Positions 1 through 10,601 of a DNA stretch of 64,000 nt are shown piece by piece. Under the pieces are notes generated by a model. It did not search any database, was not told where the DNA came from, and saw only the letters and a list, made by a program, of their open reading frames with translations. Within the stretch, counting starts at the first letter, position 1. Each line of letters starts with the position of its first letter. The translations under genes and the position numbers were made by a program. Source of the stretch: Ganoderma boninense (lineage: Eukaryota; Basidiomycota; Agaricomycetes; Polyporales; Polyporaceae); contig CM035310.1 of NCBI GenBank assembly GCA_002900995.3, forward strand, positions 696,771 through 760,770. Reading direction: 5' to 3'.

Positions 1-29
1 TAAGGGGGAGATAGGCTTAGGACAACTAC

Positions 30-985
30 AGAGGAACAGATGCCATATCCGGGGGCCAGTATACGTCAGCTATAATGATCTAAGTACAGTCAGTTCACGC
101 ATGTGCATGCCTTGAAATTGACGGCTGTACAAGGAACGCACCATGCGGCTGGACAGTCTCCATTTGTCCGGCAAGGTGCTGCAGCAGCCCAGCAGCCCAA
201 AGCGGGACGGGCATCGGCTCGCGCTCCTTACGGGAGTGCGTGTACGTCTTCTGGCGCATCCGCGGTGACACCAGATTTTGATTCACATGCAGCTCAACGC
301 TCTGCAGGCTGGAAATCGGGCCCCTTCCAGAGTACCAGTGGCAGACGGGCTCGGTGGAACGTGTGTCTGGCCCACGGTCTCGAGACCGATGGAGGTGCTG
401 GTGCAGCACCAGAGCCCGGGCGTATCGAGCCACATGGAGCGCGAACGCACAGAGTGTTTTCGGAAGGTTAGCGAGGATGGGCGAGAAGGACGGGGTCTGA
501 AGGGTCGTAGTCGCGATGGACCGACACGAGCCGGACGAACTGAAGTCGGAGGCAACGTGCGAATGCGGTGCCGAGCAAGTCGCAGACTGTTGATTCTGCC
601 ACGGTGGATGTGAGGGGTCGAGCAGATGTTTAGAATCTTGTGGGTTGGTTCGCAGCGTGCAGATTGGTAGCATGCTGATGGAACCTGGGTGTGGGAGTGT
701 GGGCTTGAATAGTCCGCCGTGGGCTCGACGATCTGACCCAAGCGAACCTTGAGAGAGTGACGATCAGCTTCATGTTCAGTCAAAATTATTGCTATTTGTC
801 TCTTCGAAACTCACAAGGATTGTGCAGTTCTGAACATATCGAGCGATTTGTAAATTGTGAGTGAGAGTGTGTTGTGTCTCCTCCGACATCGACGTCCTAT
901 TCCGTGGCCGCTATGCAAAAAATACACGCCAATGGTGAGATCGATGAGCTTCGAGAGCTAGCGAGAAAGACTTACCTTCGACCAT
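30..985 (-). pseudogene. Decayed family A F-box/LRR-like gene (A1)
   Basis: This is a broken copy of the F-box family whose intact members lie at 56-60 kb. On the minus strand a micro-exon starting at ATG 983-985 (M-V-E, then GTAAGT) matches the first exon of the 57.9 kb copy, but the next exon runs into an in-frame TAG. The third segment carries the conserved start of the F-box exon and then jumps directly into the C-terminal LRR-like region. Compared with the copy at 47.4-49.2 kb, about 0.78 kb containing the F-box is missing. The family's terminal exon, encoding A-D-V-Y-W-P-P, is still visible near 35-60. Nucleotide similarity to the 47.6-49.15 kb copy continues through non-coding parts, so this is a duplicated gene and not a retrocopy. 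It is unlikely to make a working F-box protein. Confidence 0.75.
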
Positions 986-1138
986 GAGAGTTGCCGAGCC
1001 GTAGGCTAATGGTGTCGAGTGGCAGTACGTACTTACAGTTGCGCGGCGACAAATAACACCAAACACGCCGGGCCACAGGCGCTAATTGTTGCTGCGACGA
1101 TGGGGGCTTGAAATGACTGCGAACCAAGCTGTTACTGG
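986..1138. promoter_or_regulatory. Short shared 5' region between divergent F-box genes A1 and B1
   Basis: The first ATG of A1 (minus, 985) and the first ATG of B1 (plus, 1139) are separated by only 153 bp, so any promoter here must serve both directions. The sequence around 1048-1095, with a GACAAATAACACCAAA-like core followed by a GGCGCTAATT-like block, recurs in inverted form at 47.24-47.33 kb and 42.30-42.40 kb. It recurs in the same orientation at 58.03-58.07 kb. Conservation of a non-coding block in four places argues for regulatory function or very recent duplication. Bidirectionality is inferred from layout only. Confidence 0.5.
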
Positions 1139-3130
1139 ATGCTCCTTCCCTCTTTCTCGAGGTGAGTTCCTGAGTGACGAATGGCTGCGTATAATCTGGT
1201 TATAATGTCTTTACCATGTTCTAGTACTACCCCTGGCTTGCTGCAACTTCAACCCCGGCACTCCTCCAAGTCCAGACTCGGAGCGATGCCAACAGCCGTT
1301 CAAGGCCACTCAGAGCTCGCGAACGCGACTAAAGTCATTGACACCTCAAAGCGAACTGCGAATGTGTAAGAATGACTTATAAACATTGGACGATTCATAT
1401 TTCATTGCTCTTTACAGACCCTTCGATGCCTTTTGTCGGTTGGACGACGACAGCCTTCTCGACGTTTTTGAGTATATCACCGCGTCCAAAGACTTGGGCC
1501 AGCTCTCCCTAACATGCAAATGGATTCGGCAAGCGTCCAAGCCTGTATTGTTCAGACGGTGCCGCTTGTGGATGATGGAGACATTCCATCCTCGACGCTC
1601 CATCCCGCAAATGATGTGGCCTTATGTGCGGTATGTCCCCGCTATCCTTCCCTGTGGCCGCCGGAATGGTTGACATATCTCACGTGAACAGGTCCCTCTT
1701 CCTGTACTGCAAGTTTCCCTACTTAGAATACGAAACAGACCTAGATCCAGATCCCGACTTTGATCCGCCTCAACTAGGCTACGACGATGTTTACGCACCC
1801 CTTTCCGCCAACCTATCCCGCATGCCCGAGCTCCAGCATATCACTGTTTTCCCCGCTCATTTTCACAGCATTCCATGGGAGGCAATTCATGCGGTTCTTC
1901 AAGTCCCTCAGCTGCGTCATCTCCATATTCGTGGTCGCCTGGACGATCGTCATATCCTCCCTCCCGAGACCGAGCAGTCGCTACGCCTCCCTGTGCACTC
2001 TCTTGTTACCATTGACTATCCATCGGACGGTTTTCGCCGAGTTTCCGCGACCGAGATCAAGATTCTCTCCGTCCTCTTGCGACAGGCCAACACCCGACGC
2101 TTGCTCGAAACTCTCACCATCCCGAGCGAATGCGCACCCTTGGATTATCTGAGCACCGAGGAGTTCCCTCGCCTTCGCGAACTGTCTTTGATCGGGCGCC
2201 GCAACGTTCTCATCTCTCCCGGAGCACATGCGCAACAATTCGTCCCATACATCTCCATGCTCGCGAATATGCCTTGCCTCCGGAAGCTCTCGTTAACCCT
2301 CGCGCAGCCGATAAACTTGCCGCGCCAGGAGATATGGCCTGCGGGGACTCGAATCGGTGCCGAGTTCCCCTGCCCAGATCTCGAGGAGCTCCTGGTTTCC
2401 TACCCCCATCCCGACGACGAGTTCTACGCTCATCTCCCTCCCACGCTTCGACGCCTCTCTCTGCGCTGCTGGCCCCGCCACTACGTCAATCTTCTCGAAC
2501 ACGATCGCAGAATCATGACCCAGTCATTGGGCTGGTATTCGCCAATCATCAGCTCCTCGGAGATGCTCCGAATACTACGCCGCTGCCCTGCGCACAACGT
2601 CCTTCGGTTGGAACTCGAATTCGAGGACGACGGAAGCGGCGGCGATCTTTTCCGTTGCGTCCCAGATGTGTTCCCACACCTGCAGTACCTCGTTATCCAT
2701 CGATACCGTCGTGCTGGTGTCACCGCAGCGTCCGTAGTAAGTGGGCCTTTTCCGCGAGCCGGCAATTGGCCATTAATGGCGCTCCTAGGATACCTTGGGA
2801 CAAGCTCTCGCGCGCCTGCGCGATCTGCGCGTCCTACTCTGTCATCTAGACTTTGAGGACGCACCACATCCTTTTGCTACTGATATAGATTTCTCGCAGC
2901 TCCCTCCTAGCTTGCGGCGTGCAGCGGACGTCCTTGCGAGCTCACTTGCGCCGAGCGTGGAGGCGGTCGGAATTCTCGAACGTTTGGACCTTGGGAGTCA
3001 GTACTTGTGCTTCCGAGTTGTGCGCGATGGCCAGGGTGCAGCGCAGGCAAAGCGGGATCCATTCGTGTTGGAGAAACATGGGCTACTGTGCGTTGTGTTC
3101 ACTATTAACATACATGAGCCTATCTCCTGA
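1139..3130 (+). CDS. F-box domain protein, family B (intact)
   Basis: Probable substrate-recognition subunit of an SCF ubiquitin ligase. The model has five exons: 1139-1161, 1225-1365, 1418-1630, 1692-2736 and 2789-3130. All junctions are GT-AG, the frame is continuous, and the protein is 587 aa. The F-box lies at about residues 57-100, with L-D-D-D-S-L-L-D-V-F near its start and L-S-L-T-C-K-W-I-R after it. The rest is a leucine-rich, LRR-like scaffold with repeats such as L-R-K-L-S-L and L-R-R-L-S-L, typical of large basidiomycete F-box families. ATG 1139 is chosen because it is the only nearby start that keeps frame through exons 1-3. A degenerate copy lies at 40.8-42.3 kb on the other strand. 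The substrate is unknown. Confidence 0.85.
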
Positions 3131-3340
3131 CATTGCCGCCTTGCAGTTCCTATGATATGTCCGGTCTTACTCGTCCGGGCAGATTCTAGCTGACACCTTG
3201 GTCCATCGCTCACGTCTTCCCGACTCGTCCCAATTCTGCGTCCTCGTAGCTATTACACACGTCCTTAGCTCAGACGTGGTCATGAAGCTGCCTACGGATT
3301 GGCTTTGTGGACCATGGGTCCCAATCGAATATATGGAGTT

Positions 3341-5853
3341 TCAGCTGCAGATTGAGGACGGTGCATAGCGACGATCACTGAGTGAAAGAAGTTCTTCCGA
3401 GGGTATTAGCGCGTGACATGTTGGTACGTGAAGATGACGCACAAGACCAAGATAATACATCTCTTCGGGCTCCTCTGATTTTTCCTGCCAGATGAGACCC
3501 TGTCGACTATCATCGCAAAGGAAACGGCGCGCTGATGTCACCAAGGTGATTTCTGATCCTCTCGAGATGAATGTATAATGGACCTTGGATTTCCGCAAAT
3601 CGACCCACTCGGGAACTTCGTACGGCAATCCGCGGTCAAAAGTGGTGCGAAGGATGGAAGATGGCAGCGTCGTGGTACTGGATCCTGTGCGTTCAAAAGC
3701 AGTTATTTAGAATGTATAGGATTCAGAGTTTTGCCCACTGCTTATCATACCTGTATCAATGTGGAACGGCACACCCGATTCCTTGAAGAGAAGGAGTAGA
3801 TCTCGGTCTTCGTAGCCATTACCTCGGGATTTGTATTCATCTTTGACGATGAGCTGGAGCATGATTCTTTTGACAAGAATAACCCAGCGCCTTCGGAATC
3901 GTTCAGACTCCATGATATGAATGGGGCTTGTCCACCGGACGCTCCGATGGAGCAAGTGAGCCGGGAACTTGTTGAACGCAAGAAAGCTATACCTGACGAA
4001 AATCGATTATGCCTCTAATCACCGACGATTATCAAGATGTACACGCACCCTCGATATACCTCCGGAGGGTTGAGATAGAAGTAAAGGACAATACCTCCGT
4101 CTTTCTAGTAGTGCAGTGTCATCAGTAACTCGAACGGCTGTGCGCTGGCTGAGACGCTTCAACGGCCACTCACACTGGTGATACGGGGAAGATGGGCTTG
4201 AAGGACCGTGGAGAAACTCTACAATCCAGTGAGCATGCCATTAACCCCTGAAACAAAATGCATCAAGTAGGACACACAGGATAGTGGCTGCCATGATAGC
4301 CATAGTCTTGCTCGTGGCGGTAGCGGGCGTCGAATGCAGACATGTTGCTAGCATGATAGAAAGAAAAAGTGAGCGTAGTTCAATGGAACAACAACATGTG
4401 GTAGAAGCACATACATCTCTGGGCCGAAACCGATTATTCCGTCCATTCGTAAGTCTTCAAAAACAGACTTAGCAGCTGCATCACAGATGGCGAACGAAAA
4501 TGCAGCATGGAGCATGTCCTCTTCATCGGGGCCAGATGTAAGCCAATTGTACGTGTTCTTGATCCCAAACTGAATGGGAGAACGCATAGGTCCAACAACT
4601 AATGAGAAATGATCATCAAACTCGCAACATGCAACACTGAGATATGTCGCTTACTCAACGTGTGCTTCCCATTATACACGATCCGTGAATAATGGAAGTG
4701 AGAGGGAACAGGAACGGGGGCTCCGTCTTCATAACCTCTCCCCTCGAAATGCTTTGCAAGATAGGAGGGCATATAGCTTTGTGGAAGCGCAGAACGCCGA
4801 CGCGAGCGTCGACTTCCCGCAACCAACGTAAGCTTACATGCCACACCATCCACAGGTGGCCGGTGGTCCTCGATCTTTTGGAGTTCACAGGCCTGGCGAT
4901 GGAAAATCCAGCTACATATCAGATAATTGTCAGTCCTACAGTCACAGTGTACATATCAATGTGCCGAAATGACTCACGTACTGGTTGCACCTGTCCCGAA
5001 CCGCAAACTGTAACTTCTCGTTGAGTCGCCGATGGGCGGAACAGCACTCACCGGAGTCGGCTTGCAGATCAAATCTTACGTCCTGGCCTTGGATCTTGAT
5101 ATTCTGGTATAGAGCACCGTCAGATAACCAGAAGCACGACTCCGTACTAGTGATTTTCGACCTACTATCTCTACGCAATATAGTGCCTCTTCTATATTGA
5201 CGTCCGAGTCAAGATGGTTACCACGGGTTGAAGCTAAGGAAACTGGGACTGACTCCATTCTCTGTGCTCCATCCCTACTTTGATGCGTTCTTGGTAAGAC
5301 AATTTGTCGACATATGTTCCCACAACTTCCGGAGGGTCGTCTTCCGCTCTGATTGCTGGACCCGATTCGGAAATCTTCATATCTTTGAAAAGGGCCATGA
5401 CGGTGGCCCGAGGAGGAGAACATTCGACGGTGCTCTGCAGGGTGCCAGTGGCCGTGTACCAATGAGTTAGTTTGTGCGCTGTTCGACAGTGGAAGAAACC
5501 TACTTACCGTAGTCGCAACAGATGAGATCGTCTCTACAGCAGTCGTAGACTCAGACCCCTCATCCCCACTCACACCGTGCTCAAGCCCGTCGTATTTCGC
5601 GACGACGCGAAATCCGCCCCCTTCTTCGATAACCAAGTAAATTCCTGGAGGGGAATCTTCCTGGAGATAAAAGCCGTGGCGTATCACATCCGCCACGCGC
5701 TTGGTGATCTGTATGGGTACACAGCCCTCAGGAGCATAGGTGGGCGGCACGTACACGTTCGATGGCCGACATCTCGTCGGGCGGCTTCAAGATCAGATAT
5801 CGATCCGGAGTTGGCAAGCCAGGTTGAGTGGGAGTGGAGCTGCCGGCGTCCAT
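3341..5853 (-). CDS. Pepsin-like aspartic protease (family A1), multi-exon
   Basis: Probable A1-family aspartic endopeptidase. Starting from ATG 5851-5853, exon 1 is 5755-5853, exon 2 is 5508-5708 and exon 3 starts at 5434. The last exon is 3341-3684, joined to one ending at 3751. Two catalytic-lobe signatures are visible. The first is a strand reading A-L-Y-Q-N-I-K-I-Q-G-Q-D-V-R-F-D-L-Q then A-D-S-G near 5.05 kb. The second is F-H-I-D-T-G-S-S-T-T-T-L-P across the 3684/3751 splice. D-G-I-I-G-F-G-P at about 4.4 kb matches the conserved D-G-I-L-G-L-G of pepsins. No clear signal peptide follows the chosen ATG, which is unusual for the family, so an unseen upstream exon or an intracellular role is possible. 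Exons between 3.75 and 5.3 kb are not fully resolved. Confidence 0.7.
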
Positions 5854-6479
5854 GGTGAGGAGCGTAGGTGGTCGACGCAGAGAGGGATATGTCCAGCAGA
5901 TTGTATGGGGTTGTTGGACTGAGGGGTGCCAGTGATAAACCTCGGTTTTTATAGAGGAATGGTCGCTGGCTTGTGACGGTATGGCAACACCTGCTGATAG
6001 ACTCAGGATGCCGCGCAGCCCGGATGGGTTCCAAAATCACCAGTCCGGACGTTGGGAGAAGATTCTAGTAGAAGAACGTCATGAAGAGAGCATGCGTGTA
6101 CAAGGCATGATTGTAAGCGACTAACTCACAACGTCGATCAGATAGCGGACCACAGCAGTGACAATCCCCATCGTCGTACCCACATATCCCAACGCGCACC
6201 TGTAGTCTCGAGTCATTCACTTAAATACAGTGTTCATGAGAAAAGCCTGATGCGCCCATGCCCCGACTGGCTGCTTCTTGGATTCTTCGTCCCTGGTTTT
6301 CAGTCCTGAGGGTATGAGCTATTTGATAAAAAGGGTGAAGAACAATTATCCTTGATACCTCCATCCACGCCCGTATAAAGCAATTTGGGTAGAGTGCTAT
6401 GTATGCATGCCAGAGTTCGAGAGGCGAGCGGGCGAAGTTGAAATGCGAAGATGATCTGATCCTGTTGAAGCAATCTTTA

Positions 6480-6700
6480 GGAAAACAAACAACGTTTGAG
6501 TAGTCGAAACATATTCAAGTTTAGGTGATTGAAGTACTTCTCAGGTATCGGGCGTCCCATTCAGCGGTTCTACAGAAAAACACGCCGATGAGATCACGGA
6601 GCTTGCGAGTCGACGATCGAAACAGGGCAGAAACTCACCTTCAACCGTGGAAGTTCTCAAGCCGCGTGTTGATGGTGTGCAAAATCGGAGTCTCGATGAT
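6480..6700 (-). pseudogene. Orphan 5' fragment of a family A F-box gene
   Basis: This stretch matches, on the minus strand, the first exons and introns of the F-box genes starting at 985 and 57931. It has the micro-exon end followed by GTGAGT, an intron ending in TAG, and a second exon containing ATATGTTTCGAC just before a degraded donor. The start codon is replaced by ACG and no F-box exon follows. It is a decayed duplicate scrap. Confidence 0.55.
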
Positions 6701-6764
6701 GTCGGAGAGAGTCGGCGGCTGCTATCGAACATGGCCGACCCACTTGGCAACCAGAATGTAGTAC

Positions 6765-9640
6765 ACATGAGACGTCCCGCGAGCAGTCAACTCAACCGTC
6801 GACCCAAAGAAGCTGTCGATATTTCTTTGGGGTAAGTCGTATAGGTATATCGCCCCTCCGGGCAGGCCTGGTCACGCACTTGGATGCCTGAATACTTATC
6901 CTCGTTCAAAGTCCTGGTATCCAGACACAATCGCGCTTCGTGCGGGCTTACGCCCGCCCTTGCGCTCTTCCACCCCCCCCCCCCGACCTCCTGAGCTGAG
7001 TCTCAGGCTGCGGTGACATGCAGTTGCGAACATGATCGCACTTCGGGCAAGCCTGCATAAGTGTCCCCACCATCGCGCGCTGTGCCTCCTTACAATGCTA
7101 TATTAGAAACCAGTGCGACCTATGTTGCCATGCAACCTCGGATTGTGGCTCAAATCGAAGTGCGTACTTAACTCATTGGAAGAAAAGCTCAAGTCGGTCC
7201 GCTCGGCTTATGAGTGCCAGGGGTCCATCTGATGAGATTACCCAATGCGGTAGTTTCCACGTGTTGATGGCACCGTTTACATGGACTCGTATTTACTGCA
7301 AGGTAGACCTGGTTCACTAACGTGACCAGGAATATTGAACACCCCCTCCCAACGTCCAGTGTACTCATGCGAGAAACGTTCAGGCGAGATGGAGTGGCAG
7401 CCTCGTCAATGCATCCTGTTAGTCCTCTCCAACGACCCCATCTTCGACAAGTCTCCTCGACCGGTCCTCACCTGTACCCAGCTCTACACCCGCGGGCTGG
7501 TCATGATGGACCTCGTCCATGAGCTCACGGAGAAACACCAGCGGTCTGCCGATGATGCGACCCTTGCGTTCAAGATCCTCGACGAGCCGCTCCCTATCCA
7601 GCTCCATATGGCAGGTGCGTATCATCCTATCCTCTTCTCCCTCTGAGGATCCAGCACGTATATCCCCTCCACCGGTAGCGTTCGAGCCCGTCATCAAGCC
7701 ACAGGGCCCACCCGAGCTGCACGCAAAATATGCCGACCTCATCTCGCACCGCGGTATCCTCGGCTGCTAAGGACCTCCATGGCACCAATTGCGCAACGTC
7801 ACCACCCTCGAGACCACCGCGACCTACCTGCCCCTTTCGCGCGAGTTCGAGCTGCACACGCCCACCCCGACCGCAGCCAAGTGGTGGATCGGGACCCTCG
7901 GCAGGACCGCGACGCACGGGGTCGTCCAGGCGCCGCTTATCCTCCCCTCGGGCCGCGACGCGGGCCCGCACCTGTGCTTCGTGCAGCTGCGGTCGCTCGA
8001 GGACCATCGGACGCCGCCGGGGATCACGATCGGGGACATTGGGCCGAAGGCGATGGGCGGGTACGCGGCGGTGGACAACGGGTTTGCGCGGTTCGAGCGG
8101 GCGGATCCCGAAGGAGCAGATGCTGAGTGCGTTTTCCGCCGTGACCGACGAGGGTGAGTACGTGCGGCCGCCGCATGCGAAGCTGAGCTACGGAGGGGTG
8201 AGCCTGAGTGCTGTTCCCCCTTGGCATGGCACGATGATGATGCTGAAGCTCTGGCTTTCGCTCAAGATGCTGTACATTATGTCGAGGTACGCCCCGCCTT
8301 TACTTTTGAATGTGTGCTGTTTCGACCTTTGTGTAGCATGGTGAGCTCTGCTGAATGGACCATTACCCGAGGTGCGACGACCCCCATATCATATTGCTCA
8401 TGTCCAAATTGTGACGTCCTCTCGCCCAGCTGCCACCATCACCATCCGGTATGCGACCGCCCGACGGCAGGGAACTAAAGGCGAAGACGGCTTTGGAACA
8501 GCAAGCGATAAGCGATCAAATACCCCTCCGTATACCACTGCCTCCTGCGCGTCCTCACCCGCGCCTACGTCTTCATCCTCCTTGGCCGCAACCTCGTGCG
8601 TGACCTCCCCCCTTCCCCCTCCCCTGCGTGCACAGACGACCGCCTTCACCGCCCGCCTCGCCCGCCTCGCCCGCCTCACCCGCCTCTCGAACGGCTGCAC
8701 CTCCTTCCTGCCCTCGATGCGCGCCACGACCACCGGGCTCAACGTGCTCGCCACCACGCGAGCGATCGCGGACCTCGAGACCGCGCGCCGGTCGATGGGC
8801 GGGCACGGCTTCAGCGCGTGGGCCAGCTCTACGCGAACTACGTCTCTGCTGCCACGTACGAGCGTCGATCTCATACCTAACGATGCGTACGTGCGGCGGC
8901 TTCCCGATGCCGGTTGTGGCAAGCGGGGTCTGGGGGTGCTCGTGTGCGTGGTGCGCGAGCGGGCAAGGTATGATGCAGACCCGGACACAAGCATGGACGA
9001 GCCGGATGACGCACGCGTTCGTCGCGGCGCAGGTAGGCGACATGATCAATGGTTTGGAGGACAGTGTTGGCGGGAAGGAGGTGGGAGTCCTCCGGAAGCT
9101 GTATACTCTGGTTCGCGCCGCTTGCCCTCTCCGCGCAGAGATTGTTCTGACGTCGATGGGATAGTACTTGCTGACGACGGTGGAGAGCGGTTTGGTCGAC
9201 GTACTGACGTTCGGATTGCTAGGCGGGAATGGTCATGGGGGGACCCGTTGAGGGAGCTGCGCGTGGCGATCAAGAGGCTTTGCGAGGAGCTGTCCCCGGA
9301 TGCGATTGCGCTCTCGGGTTTGGGTTCTCGGATTGGGGGCTGGATAGGTGAACCATTTGTCCCCTGTAAAAAGGTGATAAGAAAGTGCTGGCTTGCTGAT
9401 TCTGTGTAGTACCCTGAGTGTGTAAGTACAACGGAAACGCATACGAGACGCTGTTTAAGATGGCGCAGTTGGCAATTTGGAGCCTCTGAACGAGTCTGAG
9501 TTATCCCAGGGCTACGAGGTTCTTCGGGTGGCTGTTGGCTACTGTTGAACGCTGACTTCAAGTGCAGAAGTATCTACATCAAGCCGATGCTTGAGCGCGG
9601 ACAACGGCTCGCAAGCGCGAAGTTGTAGAGCATATGCGAT
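6765..9640 (+). pseudogene. Decayed acyl-CoA oxidase copy
   Basis: A broken duplicate of the intact acyl-CoA oxidase at 42687-45358, in opposite orientation. Stretches such as T-A-T-Y-L-P-L, P-T-P-T-A-A-K-W-W-I-G and I-G-D-I-G-P-K-A-M-G-G are preserved at 7.79-8.10 kb, but only in separate frames. Lesions include a TAA plus small deletion at about 7768, where the intact copy reads G-C-Y-L-Q-T-E-L. There is also a frame change near 8100, a shifted first exon, and several hundred extra bases in the first intron. The terminal exon ending in A-K-L is recognisable at about 9575-9627, and similarity extends roughly 120 bp past the stop. It probably makes no enzyme. Confidence 0.85.
6867..7330. mobile_element. 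Possible MITE-like insertion in the ACOX pseudogene intron
   Basis: The first intron of the decayed oxidase is about 550 nt, against under 60 nt in the intact copy. The extra DNA is bounded by a perfect 10-bp inverted repeat, CCTGGTCACG at 6867-6876 and CGTGACCAGG at 7321-7330. No coding capacity and no convincing target-site duplication are seen. It includes a C homopolymer near 6972-6984. The mobile nature is inferred from size and termini only. Confidence 0.35.
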
Positions 9641-9802
9641 ACTAGGCGAACACGCATTGGATTTTCATGTAATGTACAGCATACCTCGCACGGATGTGGA
9701 GTCAGACAAACCCCACACACGGATGGTACAATGAGGCGTGAAACCCACAAGAAGCCACAAAGCCGACAACATTGAGCCCCCAAGTACACCAACGGACCCT
9801 TC

Positions 9803-10601
9803 TTAGTCCTCATCCTCATCCTCCTCTTCCTCGTTCTTGTCGCTGGCTTCCTCCTCTTCCTCCTCCTCTTCCTCCTCATCGCTCTCGATGACCTTCTTAG
9901 CCTTCTTCACGGGCTTAGACGGCGGCGACGCCGCCTTTTTCGCGCTCGAGCTCGAGCCCGGCTTGCCCTTGCCCTTGTCCTTACTCGACGATGACGATGA
10001 CTTCGGCTTCTTGGACTTCTTGGCCTTGGGCTCGTCCTCGTCGTCCTCATCGTCGTCGTCCTTGTCGAACCCTTCGACCTTGGTGTAGTCGACCCGCACG
10101 CCGCGCGTGCGCCGGCCGGTCGTGATGATGTTGGCCGTGCTCAGGGCCTCAAGCTCGTCTGCGAGTGGAGTATTAGCATTACGGCCACGTCGGTGTCGTG
10201 ATATAGGTTTTACGGCAGGGCTGGATGAATGGGTTAATATACGCACCATTGTCGATGCCCTCGTCCGAGTCTCCGCCACTGGCCTCGAAATCGTCCTCCT
10301 CCTCGTCCCGCTTCACCCTGCATTCGCGCCATCGTTCATGCGTTCAAGCATTCGCGGTCGTGTGGATGGATTGGAAGTTGCGATTGCGACAGAGAGGGGG
10401 TGGAGGCGTTTTGAATATTCGATAGGAGGCCCGAGGATCGGTTGTTTGTTCGATGTTGAGGAATGAGGGGGGCGGCAGCGATCGCGAGGGGCTCGGTTCG
10501 TGACACTGTAGACAGCACCGCGCACAAAGACGAGAGCGACGTTACTTTTTTCTCTTCTTGGAATCCGCCTCGGGCTCCGCACGACGTTTGCCGCGCGCCA
10601 T
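9803..10601 (-). CDS. CHZ1: Histone H2A.Z-H2B chaperone, CHZ1 family
   Basis: Three exons on the minus strand (10546-10601, 10247-10317, 9803-10158) join in frame to give 160 aa starting M-A-R-G-K-R-R. The diagnostic CHZ motif is T-A-N-I-I-T-T-G-R-R-T-R-G-V-R-V-D-Y, split off by an intron just before E-L-E-A-L-S. In yeast this motif wraps H2A.Z-H2B dimers and delivers them to the SWR1 complex. The remainder is low complexity: an acidic D/E-rich stretch after the motif, a Lys/Ser-rich linker, and a final acidic tail of Glu and Asp runs, as expected for a nuclear histone-binding protein. The motif is close to the family consensus. Confidence 0.85.
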
